Counted from the stretch's first letter, positions 1-7,455 are shown. The stretch: 8,392 nt of DNA from an uncultured Ruminococcus sp. (GCA_946612185.1 CAMOEP010000079.1:1-8392), one strand, 5' to 3'. Notes: generated from the sequence alone by a model not told the origin. A program made the numbers and translations.

Positions 1-97
1 CTGTTATTGTTACAGCGTCAACGTTCTTAATGCCGCTGATAGTAAGTTCTGCGCCGATTACCTCAGTTTCGCCTGTGATGCCTACCTTGGAGATAGT
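1..97 (-). repeat. Direct repeat copy B (start of SpaA unit 12), cut by window edge
   Basis: Bases 1-97 match bases 409-505 with three mismatches by direct reading (positions 56, 57 and 61 differ), and the first 55 bases are identical. The offset is exactly 408 nt, which is 136 codons, so the frame is kept. The match ends after base 97 on the high side and continues out of the window on the low side, so its full length is unknown. Confidence 0.93.
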
Positions 98-3000
98 GAG
101 TTCAGTAGTTTTCTCAGCATCGCAAACTGTGATCTTGCCGTCGTCCAGAACATAGCCTTCCTCAGTTGTATCAGAAACTACCTTGCCGGTGTTGTTCTCT
201 GTCTGGGAAACCTTGCCGTCGGAAGTAAGCTTGAATTTCAGTGAACTTTCGATAACGTCATACTCATTTCCTTTTGCGTCAGTTATCTTGTCGCCTGTTT
301 CAGTCAGTTCATATGTTCCGGCTGTCAGACCCTTGATAACTACTTCATCGCCGTTGGAAGTCCATGAGATAGTGCCGTTCTTGCTGTCCTTCTTGGCATC
401 TGCGCCGCCTGTTATTGTTACAGCGTCAACGTTCTTAATGCCGCTGATAGTAAGTTCTGCGCCTGTTATCTCAGTTTCGCCTGTGATGCCTACCTTGGAG
501 ATAGTCAGGTCAAATGTTTTTACAGCGTCGCATACCTCAATAATGTCCTTGGTGTCATCGAAGTAGATGCCTGCGGTTTTGCCGTCTGCCTTGGGAGCAT
601 TTCCGTAAACCACGTTCTCTGCATCATTGTTGATAGTGAATGTGAATGTAGAAGTGAGAACCTCGTAGATATTACCGTTCTCGTCAGTTATATCAGCTTC
701 GCCCTGAGTTTCGCTGAGTGTATACTCGCCGTCAGGCAGGTAACTCAGTTCAACAGGATTCTTGCCGGAGATCCAGCTTACACCGATCTGTGTACCATTT
801 TCGTCAATAACCTTTTCAAGTGTAACGTCCTTTCCGCCAGCAGTTGCCTTTATTGCAGACCAATCGCTAACGCCGGTATTGGTAACAGAGAGAACTGCTC
901 CCTCTACCTCAGTTTTACCTGTAACGTCCAGCTTATTGACTGTAACTGATACGGGCTTATCCTTTATAAATGTATCTCCGTTAACTACCATTTCACCCTT
1001 TTCGACCTCAACAGTGAAATCAGCAGAAACCTTATTCACCTCAAAGCCGTCAGGAGCGGAAGTTTCCTGGAGAGTGTACTTTCCGACAGGAAGTCCGCCG
1101 ATATCGGTAGGAATATTGCCGGAGATAAATGTGATAACGGTCACGTCCTTGCCGCCGATCTTCTCAGTGTCAAGAGTGTAGACCATACCCTCAGCCTTTT
1201 CGCCCTTTGTAAGTGCAGATATTACGTTCTTGTCATCTTTTCTTGTGAGGGTGATATTAGCTATCTGTTCTTCCGTGAGAACCTTGTCAGCAATGACTTT
1301 AAGCTCAGCGCCGGGAATTTCCGCATTATCGCCGGAAACTGCGTCCCGCTTGCTTATGGAAGCCTTGCTGCTTGTTTCAGCATCGCAAACCTTGATAAGG
1401 TTATTGGTATCATCGTAGAGGAAGTAGCCCTCATTGGACTTCTCGTCAGCAGTCTCCTTAACGGATGCCTGCTCTCCGACACTTACGATTCCGCCGTTAA
1501 TGCTGAAATTCATTTCGCTGGTAACGACCTTAAAGGTCTTACCGCCGCTTGTGAATGTAGAAGCATTTTCATCAGCAGTTTCAACAAGCACATAATTTCC
1601 GTCGCTCAGACCAGTGATCTTAACGTCATCTGTTCCGGACTTCCATGTGATGCCTGTCTGCTTGGTGCTGTCCTTATCATCGTATACCTTCTGGAAATTG
1701 ACTTCCTTTCCATTGCTGTCGGTGATCTTGACATTGCTCCAGTTGTATTCTGCATCGCCTGCGCTCTTTACTGTGAGAGTTGCGCCCTCAACGGTGTTTT
1801 CGCCGGTGATGTCGTACTTTCCGATAAATACTTCTGATTCGATATACTCTGCATCTGCAACAGTGATCTTGCGCTGTGCAGCTTCGTAGCAGAAGTAACC
1901 TTCTGAACCTGTTGCCTGCTCCTCAGTAAGGAATGAAGTCTTACAGTCAGAGCTTTTAACATTGATAGTGTTGCACTCGTTTTCGGGGGTTGAGATATCG
2001 TCCTTATTGATCGTGAACTCCAAAGAGGAACTTACTACCTTATACTTAGAATTGAAGTCAGCATTATCGCTTGCTTCCTCGATAAGTGTATAAGTGCCAG
2101 CCGGCAGACCGACTATAGCAACAGCATCATTGCCGGATTCCCACTGGATACCGTCAGGATTGCCGCTTTCGTCCTTATGGACAACAACGCCAGCTTCCTT
2201 GTTTGCTTCAGCTATTTCAGACCACTTATAGTCTGTGATCTGCTTGTCTTTGTCGAACTCGTTCTCAAGCTCACCGATAATAGCAAGCTTAGCGCCGGGA
2301 AGTTCATTCTCGCCGGTGATATCTCTCTTGTCGATAAATACCGGCTTCTTCTTGTTAGTCATACCGACCGTTGTTTTAATATCATTTGATATATCACCAT
2401 TCTGGTCAGTAGTTTCTGTTATCTTTCCGTTTTCGACTTTGAATCTGACAGTTGTCACACCTTCGCTGATATAGCCCTCAGGGGTACTTGTCTCAGTCAG
2501 TGTATAGTTACCGTCGGGAAGTCTCTCAACTGTACAGCCGTTTCCGGGAACAGTGATCCATCTGACAGTATTCTCAGTCGCATCGTATTCTGAAATATCG
2601 GGATTTGTTATAACGTTACCCAGGTTATCCTTAGCGTTTCTGATAATAACGCCGCTGAGGTCGATATTCTCATCATCGCAGCTAAGGGTGAGTTCTGCGC
2701 CGGCAACGTGTTCTTCACTTGAATTCTTTACGCCGCCTTCGGTCTTCTTCTGTACAAGTATAGAAGTGATCTTGTCAACGGCAACAAGTGTGTCGGGATA
2801 TTTCGGATCATTCAGAAGAATAGCCGAACCGAAATTATACATTGCGGAAAGCTTTTCTTCTTCTGTATTTGCAGTTGTGTTCTCATTGTTGGCAAGAGTT
2901 ATCTCATCGTCGATAAGAGTAAAGCTCTGGTCAAGGAACGACTTGTAACCAGCGGGAGTCTTTACCTCTGAAAGTATGTACTCACCTTCGGGAAGTCCCT

Positions 3001-6000
3001 CGAATTCAGCGATCGCCTTATCGTTGGTATTCCATGTGATCTTTCTTCCGCTGATAGTATAGTTATCTGCTGTAACGCCTGATACTGTCACACCGGAAAG
3101 GTCGATATTCTTATCGTTTGCATAAGCCTTTACCAGGGTAAGTGAAAGTTCAGCGCCGGGGATAAGCTGTCTGTCGAATACGCCGATGTTCTGCTTGCTG
3201 TTATCTGTCTTAGCGACAGCCAGCTTAGCCGAATCATATTCATCGGTCATTACTGTCTCAAATGTCCTGTCGTCGAGCTTATTGATAACGCCTGTATCAG
3301 TATAGTTATCCTTATTTTTATAAGCGTCGTCGGCATAGTCGGGGTGCTTATTCATATCAAGAACGCTGAAAGCAGGATTTCCGTCCATTCCCATAGTTAC
3401 ATAGAAATAGATAGGCTTTGCAGCCGCATAACCTGTAGGAACGACTGTTTCCTCGATCTTATAAACGTAGGTGTTTCCGCCGTAGCCAACCTTGATATTG
3501 CTTGAGATATCAAAGCCGTAAGCGGGAAGTGTCCACTCATAAGATGACATACCGTTAATAGATGTCTCGTTCTGATTGAATAAAACGAAGTCTTTTGTGG
3601 TGTACTCAGTAAAGGTTATCTGTAAGTCTTTGAGGAATTCAGTGTTTTCGATACTGAGTGTCTCGTTGTCGCTGTTAGTCTTTCTGAACGAAAGCTTCTT
3701 AGCGTTTGCGGAGTTAGTCAGTGTAAGGACGGTATTATCAGAACCAAATCCGAAGCGTTCGCCGCTTCCTGCGATATTGGTAACTGCGCCGCTTGTTACA
3801 CCAATGTAGCTTACATTAACTTTACTGATCGTATTGTATCCCATTGTCTGGAACTGTATACCAGCTATCTCTGTCCAGGGAGTACCATCAGCAACAGTGA
3901 TATGTGTATGACCGTCAGCATACTCACCATAAGTCAGGTAAGATTCTGCCTTTTCCTTATTCTGTGCCCAGTTAATGCTGTTTACACCGTCAGGGGCATA
4001 GATATCAATAGCTGTGATTCTGCCGTTTGCACCGAGAACCTGCTTGAAGTCATCAGAGAAATTCATATTTATCTGACACTCATTAGTTCCGTTGAATTCC
4101 CAGCTATAGTTTTTTTCGTCACTTTCACCGGGAGTCATGGTGTCCTCGCCCTTGATGCCCTTGATAATAGAGCCGTCATCAACAATAGTGAATACATTGA
4201 TAACGTCCTTTTCTGTATCAAGGAATCCGTCGGGAACTTTTGTCTCAACGATAGCGTAACAGCCGCTTGTGAGCGAATCTGTTTTGTATACGCCGTTTGT
4301 GATATCAGCTACCTTTGTATAGTCGGTGTCCTCGGTAAGGTCGCCATACTTTATAGTAACTGAAGAAGCGTTGTTTTCTGTCAGCTTGCTGATACCGTCA
4401 TTTGTAAGCTTGATGAGAGCGATCTCTGCATCTGTAAGGATATTTCCTGCTGCATCGATCTTCTTGAAGCTGAACTTGCTGAGTTTTTCATCAACTACCT
4501 TAATGGTTCTTGAAGCCATATCCTCAGCAGTATCAGCAGAACCGAAAGCCTTGCCCTTTGTATCATCTACCTGGATATCAAGGTTAAGGTTCATACCCAT
4601 TCCGGTAGAAGTACACTTGAAGTTCTCCTCCGGCAGACCCTCATAGAGTTTACCGTCGTATACAAAGAAGTAAGTATCGGCAGCCTTGTCGTAACCATTA
4701 GGAGGAGCAACTTCCTTTACGCAGTAAACACCGCTTATGGAAGCGCTGTTCATCATGCCTGTGTTGGGGAAGTTCTTGACTACGGCATCTTCCTGCTTAT
4801 TCAGGCTGAAACCGCCGTCCTTGCCGGATACCCATGAGCCGACCTTTTCAGCATTGTTCTGTGTGAATGTAAAGCCGCCCATATAGTTATAGGTTACAGA
4901 GTAGCCTATCTTGTATATCTCCATTGAAGCGCCCTTGAGCATTTCATCGTCATCGTTTACCTTAACTACTCTTACAGCAGGAGCGTCCTTGAAAGTAACA
5001 GGCTCGCTGACCTTATTGCTGATATTAACAGTAGGTGAAATGACAATGTTGTTATAGGAGATAATGTAGCCGTTATCTACCTTGTGAGCCTTAAACTTAG
5101 CAAGCTGTTCAGAAGTAACGGGATTGCCGTTATCAGTAGCGGAAGTGATATTTCCGTCGGGATCAATGCCGCCGATAACGAATGAACTCTTACCATAATT
5201 ATATACAGAATTACTGATATCATTAGGTGAGAAGCTTGCTTCTGTGCCATTAGGTGTGCTGAATGAAGAATCGGTATACTCAGTCACTTTAACGCTTTTT
5301 GCGTAATTGACAGTTGCCATAGGTGTATGTGTAGATGCCTCAGCAACGTATCCTTCTTCGTCAGCGGTTTCTGAAGCAGATGCCTTTTTGTAGTACTTCA
5401 GATCAGAGCCTACTTTGTAAAGTCCCGCAGATACTTCGATAGTCTCAGCATTTGCGTAGTCAGAACCAGAATGGCACTGTCTTTCGATCTTACCAGTACC
5501 AGTACCGGCTATCTCGAACTCGACATTCAGTATATTCTGGTCATTGACTCCGGAAAATGCGATATTAGTCCAACTGCCGTCTGCATTGGGAGAAGCGCCG
5601 GCTGTGGGTTCATACTCCTGTGAAGTGCCGTCAATATAATTGAAAACAGCCTTCTTGAAAACGAGAGTTGCATCGCTGCCGTTATGCCAGCAGAACTGTG
5701 CGAAGTTGTACGGCTCAGGAGTTATCAGCTCATAACTGGGGTCGCCGTCAACATCTGACTGTGATATATAAGTATCATCAGCATCGGCAAGTTCATCAGA
5801 TACAAGAGTATAGACTGTTCTGTTATAAGTAGTAACTTCCGGGAACTCTATGATCTCACTGCTTTCGCCATTTGGAAGCACTTCTATGTAGTACTCCTTC
5901 GGGTCAAGCTGGAATCCTTCGGGGGCTTTCGCCTCCTTGATAACGTATCTTCCTGCTGCGAGTTCAAGCTTATCAGTCTCGCCTGACTTAGCGATGTAAG

Positions 6001-7360
6001 CTGGCTTGTCGCTGACATTACCGTCCTCGTCAACGGAATAAGCGCCGATAGTAGCGCCTTTGACAGTGTTCATACCGCCGATATCGAGTTTCTGGAAATC
6101 CAGTTCATAGTCGGCAGTTGTACCGAGTATCGTAGCGGGGCCGGTAAATGTACGATAACCTATCTCAGCGCTTCCTTCAAAGCTTTTTGCGATAAAAGCA
6201 CCTGAAAGGTGAGGGTTTCCTCCGTTAGCACCCGGCTTACCGGATATAAGTGCATCAGGAGCGAGGATAGAGCCGTTGAAGCAGGCTCTCAGGTCTACCT
6301 GCTCTGCATTTGGGAAGTTGTAGAGGATAAATGAGCTTTCATACATATTATGATGATCGCCGTTATCCAGCTTACCTATATCCTTGTTTGCATATTTGGT
6401 GTAGATCTGGTTTTTGGTGTTTGCGCTTCCCAGATCAATAGTACCGGACTGCGGGCAGTTTACGACTACATAAGTGCCATAAGGAACATCGAACACCACA
6501 TGGCTTATAGCCGGATTCCATTCAGGAAGATCAAAGTAGACTGTTTCCGGATTATCGCTGCCGCTGTAAGAGAATGTAACAGTATCATCTACCTGGCTTA
6601 CAGTACCAGTAGCCGGATTATTGGCTATCAGCTTAGACCTTGATTTTATGGTTTCCATATAGGCATTCACGTCAAGGATATCATCTGTCTGGTACATATG
6701 ATCCTTGTAGCTGTCTTTTATAGTCTGAGGCGCTTCTGTCTCATAGAACTTGGTATCAGTATTAGTGCCTACCACTATCCTTTTCCATGACTGTTCATTC
6801 TGACCGTTAAGCTGCATCTTCTTGTCACCGGAATTCAGAGCGATAGACTGAATCGAACTGCCTGTAGCTATAACGTGTGCATAGCCTGAATAGCCCAGAA
6901 TAACATCAAGGCTGGTATTTGCCGGAACTTCATGTTCACCTTTTCCTGAACCGTCATCGGCGCTGTACGAACCGCTTCCGATTTCATACAGATAATCGCC
7001 CCATCTCCAACCTTGAAGGTCGCCGCCGCAGGCAAGTCGTCCTTCAACGTCGGAATTGGTAGACTTGAAGTGGCTTCCTTCGCCGCCAACGAACACCGCA
7101 AACTGCGAAGCGATACCGAGCGCATACATTTTCTCAGCATTTGCAATGGTATCACCGACAGTTTCACCACGGAGCGGATTATCCGCAGCATCACCAATAA
7201 GGAGCGTTACCGGATCAGTGGGATAAGTATTGTTCATGGTGAACAGTTCATCTTCCGCCGCCCTTACCGCAATACCAAGTGACTGCGGAACGGAGCAGGT
7301 AACTGCCATAAAGCTTGATACCAATCCGCTGAGCAAACGTTTGCCCAACTTTTGTTTCAT
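1..7360 (-). CDS. Giant secreted choice-of-anchor A / SpaA (Cna-B)-repeat surface protein, C-terminus beyond window
   Basis: This is one open frame of 2453 codons with no internal stop; it runs off the low-coordinate end. The start ATG at 7358-7360 has AGAAAGGG 8 nt upstream and a strong promoter. Residues 1-34 form a Sec signal peptide. Residues about 80-405 form a choice-of-anchor A domain. Eleven complete SpaA/Cna-B-like prealbumin-fold units follow, starting near residues 416, 791, 961, 1221, 1379, 1531, 1671, 1843, 1999, 2137 and 2282, and a twelfth begins at 2418 and is cut. Unit signatures are an opening strand such as LTISKVGITGETE, a middle GLPAGTYTLTET, and often APEGF or TPAGY. The family makes Gram-positive surface adhesins and pilins whose stalk domains are stiffened by Lys-Asn/Asp isopeptide bonds. 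I infer a cell-surface stalk with a binding head. No sortase motif, dockerin or membrane anchor lies within the window, so the attachment mode is unknown. The ligand is unknown. Confidence 0.93.
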   Translation of the reverse strand, partial: MKQKLGKRLLSGLVSSFMAVTCSVPQSLGIAVRAAEDELFTMNNTYPTDPVTLLIGDAADNPLRGETVGDTIANAEKMYALGIASQFAVFVGGEGSHFKSTNSDVEGRLACGGDLQGWRWGDYLYEIGSGSYSADDGSGKGEHEVPANTSLDVILGYSGYAHVIATGSSIQSIALNSGDKKMQLNGQNEQSWKRIVVGTNTDTKFYETEAPQTIKDSYKDHMYQTDDILDVNAYMETIKSRSKLIANNPATGTVSQVDDTVTFSYSGSDNPETVYFDLPEWNPAISHVVFDVPYGTYVVVNCPQSGTIDLGSANTKNQIYTKYANKDIGKLDNGDHHNMYESSFILYNFPNAEQVDLRACFNGSILAPDALISGKPGANGGNPHLSGAFIAKSFEGSAEIGYRTFTGPATILGTTADYELDFQKLDIGGMNTVKGATIGAYSVDEDGNVSDKPAYIAKSGETDKLELAAGRYVIKEAKAPEGFQLDPKEYYIEVLPNGESSEIIEFPEVTTYNRTVYTLVSDELADADDTYISQSDVDGDPSYELITPEPYNFAQFCWHNGSDATLVFKKAVFNYIDGTSQEYEPTAGASPNADGSWTNIAFSGVNDQNILNVEFEIAGTGTGKIERQCHSGSDYANAETIEVSAGLYKVGSDLKYYKKASASETADEEGYVAEASTHTPMATVNYAKSVKVTEYTDSSFSTPNGTEASFSPNDISNSVYNYGKSSFVIGGIDPDGNITSATDNGNPVTSEQLAKFKAHKVDNGYIISYNNIVISPTVNISNKVSEPVTFKDAPAVRVVKVNDDDEMLKGASMEIYKIGYSVTYNYMGGFTFTQNNAEKVGSWVSGKDGGFSLNKQEDAVVKNFPNTGMMNSASISGVYCVKEVAPPNGYDKAADTYFFVYDGKLYEGLPEENFKCTSTGMGMNLNLDIQVDDTKGKAFGSADTAEDMASRTIKVVDEKLSKFSFKKIDAAGNILTDAEIALIKLTNDGISKLTENNASSVTIKYGDLTEDTDYTKVADITNGVYKTDSLTSGCYAIVETKVPDGFLDTEKDVINVFTIVDDGSIIKGIKGEDTMTPGESDEKNYSWEFNGTNECQINMNFSDDFKQVLGANGRITAIDIYAPDGVNSINWAQNKEKAESYLTYGEYADGHTHITVADGTPWTEIAGIQFQTMGYNTISKVNVSYIGVTSGAVTNIAGSGERFGFGSDNTVLTLTNSANAKKLSFRKTNSDNETLSIENTEFLKDLQITFTEYTTKDFVLFNQNETSINGMSSYEWTLPAYGFDISSNIKVGYGGNTYVYKIEETVVPTGYAAAKPIYFYVTMGMDGNPAFSVLDMNKHPDYADDAYKNKDNYTDTGVINKLDDRTFETVMTDEYDSAKLAVAKTDNSKQNIGVFDRQLIPGAELSLTLVKAYANDKNIDLSGVTVSGVTADNYTISGRKITWNTNDKAIAEFEGLPEGEYILSEVKTPAGYKSFLDQSFTLIDDEITLANNENTTANTEEEKLSAMYNFGSAILLNDPKYPDTLVAVDKITSILVQKKTEGGVKNSSEEHVAGAELTLSCDDENIDLSGVIIRNAKDNLGNVITNPDISEYDATENTVRWITVPGNGCTVERLPDGNYTLTETSTPEGYISEGVTTVRFKVENGKITETTDQNGDISNDIKTTVGMTNKKKPVFIDKRDITGENELPGAKLAIIGELENEFDKDKQITDYKWSEIAEANKEAGVVVHKDESGNPDGIQWESGNDAVAIVGLPAGTYTLIEEASDNADFNSKYKVVSSSLEFTINKDDISTPENECNTINVKSSDCKTSFLTEEQATGSEGYFCYEAAQRKITVADAEYIESEVFIGKYDITGENTVEGATLTVKSAGDAEYNWSNVKITDSNGKEVNFQKVYDDKDSTKQTGITWKSGTDDVKITGLSDGNYVLVETADENASTFTSGGKTFKVVTSEMNFSINGGIVSVGEQASVKETADEKSNEGYFLYDDTNNLIKVCDAETSSKASISKRDAVSGDNAEIPGAELKVIADKVLTEEQIANITLTRKDDKNVISALTKGEKAEGMVYTLDTEKIGGKDVTVITFISGNIPTDIGGLPVGKYTLQETSAPDGFEVNKVSADFTVEVEKGEMVVNGDTFIKDKPVSVTVNKLDVTGKTEVEGAVLSVTNTGVSDWSAIKATAGGKDVTLEKVIDENGTQIGVSWISGKNPVELSYLPDGEYTLSETQGEADITDENGNIYEVLTSTFTFTINNDAENVVYGNAPKADGKTAGIYFDDTKDIIEVCDAVKTFDLTISKVGITGETEITGAELTISGIKNVDAVTITGGADAKKDSKNGTISWTSNGDEVVIKGLTAGTYELTETGDKITDAKGNEYDVIESSLKFKLTSDGKVSQTENNTGKVVSDTTEEGYVLDDGKITVCDAEKTTELTISKVGITGETEVIGAELTISGIKNVDAVTIT
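409..505 (-). repeat. Direct repeat copy A (start of SpaA unit 11)
   Basis: This is the partner of the copy at 1-97. It encodes the opening of unit 11 (LTISKVGITGETEITGAELT, then SGIKNVDAVTIT). The other copy differs here only in IT versus VI after GETE. Such near identity contrasts with the diverged neighbouring units and implies recent duplication or gene conversion. Confidence 0.93.
3355..3700 (-). other. SpaA-like domain 4 (residues about 1221-1335)
   Basis: The domain opens KKLSFRKTNSDNETLSIE and later reads YVYKIEETVVPTGYAAAKPI and YFYVTMGMDGNPAFSV. The Lys strand, the KIEET...P-x-GY hairpin and the closing strand identify a SpaA-like fold. The interior (LQITFTEYTTKDFVLFNQNE) is more divergent than in the tandem array that follows. 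A Tyr/Asp/Lys-rich linker containing NKHPDYADDAYKNKDN leads into domain 5. Confidence 0.7.
3700..4130 (-). other. Unassigned module II (residues about 1078-1220)
   Basis: About 143 residues between SpaA-like domains include YSWEFNGTNECQINMNFSDD, ITAIDIYAPDG, and HTHITVADGTPWTEIAGIQF. Alternating hydrophobic residues and several aromatic residues suggest a beta-rich module, possibly a ligand-binding beta-sandwich. It resembles module I loosely in its aromatic WEFNGT/CWHNGS opening, which may hint at a shared origin. No family is claimed. Confidence 0.45.
4130..4990 (-). other. SpaA-like domains 2 and 3 (residues about 791-914 and 961-1077)
   Basis: Domain 2 begins VRVVKVNDDDEMLKGASMEI and has GVYCVKEVAPPNGYDKAADT followed by YFFVYDGKLYEG. 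Domain 3 begins FSFKKIDAAGNILTDAEIAL and has GCYAIVETKVPDGFLDTEKD followed by VFTIVDDGS. Both contain the opening Lys strand, the KE or ET hairpin with P-x-GF/Y and the terminal strand of the SpaA family. Spacer residues 915-960 between them include a Gly/Thr/Asp-rich linker. Single cysteines occur beside the conserved hairpin in both (VYCVKE, GCYAI). Confidence 0.78.
4990..5815 (-). other. Unassigned module I between SpaA-like domains 1 and 2 (residues about 516-790)
   Basis: About 275 residues show no clear SpaA signature. They include an aromatic-rich stretch with FAQFCWHNGSDATLVFKKA, a segment SWTNIAFSGVNDQNILNVEF that looks like beta strands, and a later stretch with SFVIGGIDPDGN and YIISYNNIVISPTVNIS. 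It could hold one or two beta-sandwich binding modules or strongly diverged prealbumin-fold units. I do not recognise a named family. Continuous coding and the flanking domains place it outside the cell as part of the stalk. Confidence 0.5.
5815..6115 (-). other. SpaA-like domain 1 (residues about 416-516)
   Basis: The domain starts YELDFQKLDIGG and continues with VKGATIGAYSVDEDG, then LAAGRYVIKEAKAPEGFQL and YYIEVLPNG. This is a textbook SpaA/prealbumin-like pattern: opening Lys strand, GAxI strand, GxYxIKExxAPxGF hairpin and a last strand. The Lys of FQK and the Glu of IKE are in the usual isopeptide-forming positions. It joins the choice-of-anchor A head to the rest of the stalk. Confidence 0.8.
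6146..7123 (-). other. Choice-of-anchor A domain (residues about 80-405)
   Basis: The domain opens with ALGIASQFAVFVGGEGSHF and DVEGRLACGGD, the typical beginning of choice-of-anchor A domains (LGxAsxFnvFv...D.EGrvAvGG). It closes with the equally typical FNGSILAPDALI and GNPHLSGAFIAKSF. The family is found near the N-terminus of secreted bacterial proteins that carry variable C-terminal anchors. Here it is directly followed by a SpaA domain, so it would sit at the distal tip of the stalk. Cysteines at about 111, 302 and 360 are unusual for a Gram-positive surface domain, and possible pairing cannot be told from sequence. The molecular ligand of the family is not something I can state. Confidence 0.82.
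7259..7360 (-). other. Sec signal peptide of the giant surface protein (residues 1-34)
   Basis: The N-terminus has a basic n-region (K2, K4, K7, R8) and a hydrophobic stretch from about L9 to V32 containing LLSGLVSSFMAV. A VRA-AED sequence follows, which fits type I signal peptidase cleavage after A34. The cysteine at residue 22 sits in AVTC, which is a poor lipobox, so a lipoprotein is unlikely. Export through Sec is inferred from these features. Confidence 0.85.
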
Positions 7361-7449
7361 AATTTTCACCCTTTCTATAATATTCCACTCACCGGAGGCA
7401 TTAATATGTAATTTGTGCAAAACATACCGATGTCACCCCGGATTATGGT
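7361..7449 (-). promoter_or_regulatory. 5' leader of the giant surface protein mRNA with possible stem
   Basis: The leader of about 90 nt contains CCGGGG near its start and CCTCCGG nearer the gene, which can pair over 6 bp with one G-U. ATAAT and ATTAT lie just outside these arms and could extend the pairing after a bulge. The outer arm would then lie a few bases upstream of the ribosome binding site. I do not recognise a known riboswitch class. The leader could simply be unstructured, and confidence is low. Confidence 0.3.
7369..7376 (-). promoter_or_regulatory. Ribosome binding site of the giant surface protein gene
   Basis: AGAAAGGG lies 8 nt before the ATG at 7358-7360. An in-frame GTG three codons upstream overlaps the end of this element and so has no Shine-Dalgarno sequence at proper spacing, which supports the ATG as the start. 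Confidence 0.8.
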
Positions 7450-7455
7450 AGTTTT

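Larger units (their letters stand above)
1..3226 (-). repeat. Tandem array of eight SpaA/Cna-B-like units (domains 5-12)
   Basis: Unit boundaries by opening strand are 3226, 2770, 2350, 1834, 1366, 952, 517 and 109; the last unit is cut by the window edge. Lengths are 152, 140, 172, 156, 138, 145 and 136 residues. Each opens with a Lys strand (for example VFIDKRDITGENELPGAKL, ASISKRDAV, TVNKLDVTGKTEVEGA) and has a middle GLPxGxYTLxET. Units 5, 6 and 9 keep the classical APxGF/TPxGY. Units 7, 8, 10 and 11 replace it with a longer insert followed by EGYxxDD and a terminal strand ending V-[CA]-D-A. Similarity increases toward the low-coordinate end, which suggests ongoing amplification on that side. 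Function is inferred as an extended rigid stalk. Confidence 0.85.

Noticed and set aside
1768..1962. Minus-strand frame of 64 codons inside the array
   Set aside because: It is an out-of-frame shadow within the giant gene, without RBS or recognisable content.
1..3226. CRISPR array or mobile element as the source of the repeats
   Set aside because: The repeat period is about 410-520 bp, in frame and protein-coding with domain signatures. There are no short repeats with unique spacers and no transposase or terminal inverted repeats.
183..4646. Many plus-strand open frames of 60-150 codons opposite the giant gene
   Set aside because: They are antisense shadows. The minus-strand frame is continuous, carries recognisable domains, a signal peptide, a promoter and an RBS, whereas the plus-strand translations are Ser/Val/Leu-rich with no family resemblance. 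The codon use of the Thr/Asp/Glu/Lys-rich repeats leaves the opposite strand open.
6868..7197. Minus-strand frame of 109 codons
   Set aside because: It overlaps the choice-of-anchor A coding region in another frame; the main frame holds the conserved motifs.
7259..7360. Lipoprotein signal at Cys22
   Set aside because: The sequence AVTC lacks the usual lipobox residues, and a good signal peptidase I site lies 12 residues later.
7361..7449. Known riboswitch (for example cyclic di-GMP) in the leader
   Set aside because: I could not find conserved core sequences of a known class. Only a weak long-range pairing is visible.
6350..7451. Plus-strand frames at 6350-6643, 7013-7282 and 7230-7451
   Set aside because: They lie opposite the choice-of-anchor A domain, the signal peptide and the leader. 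They have no clear RBS or family features.
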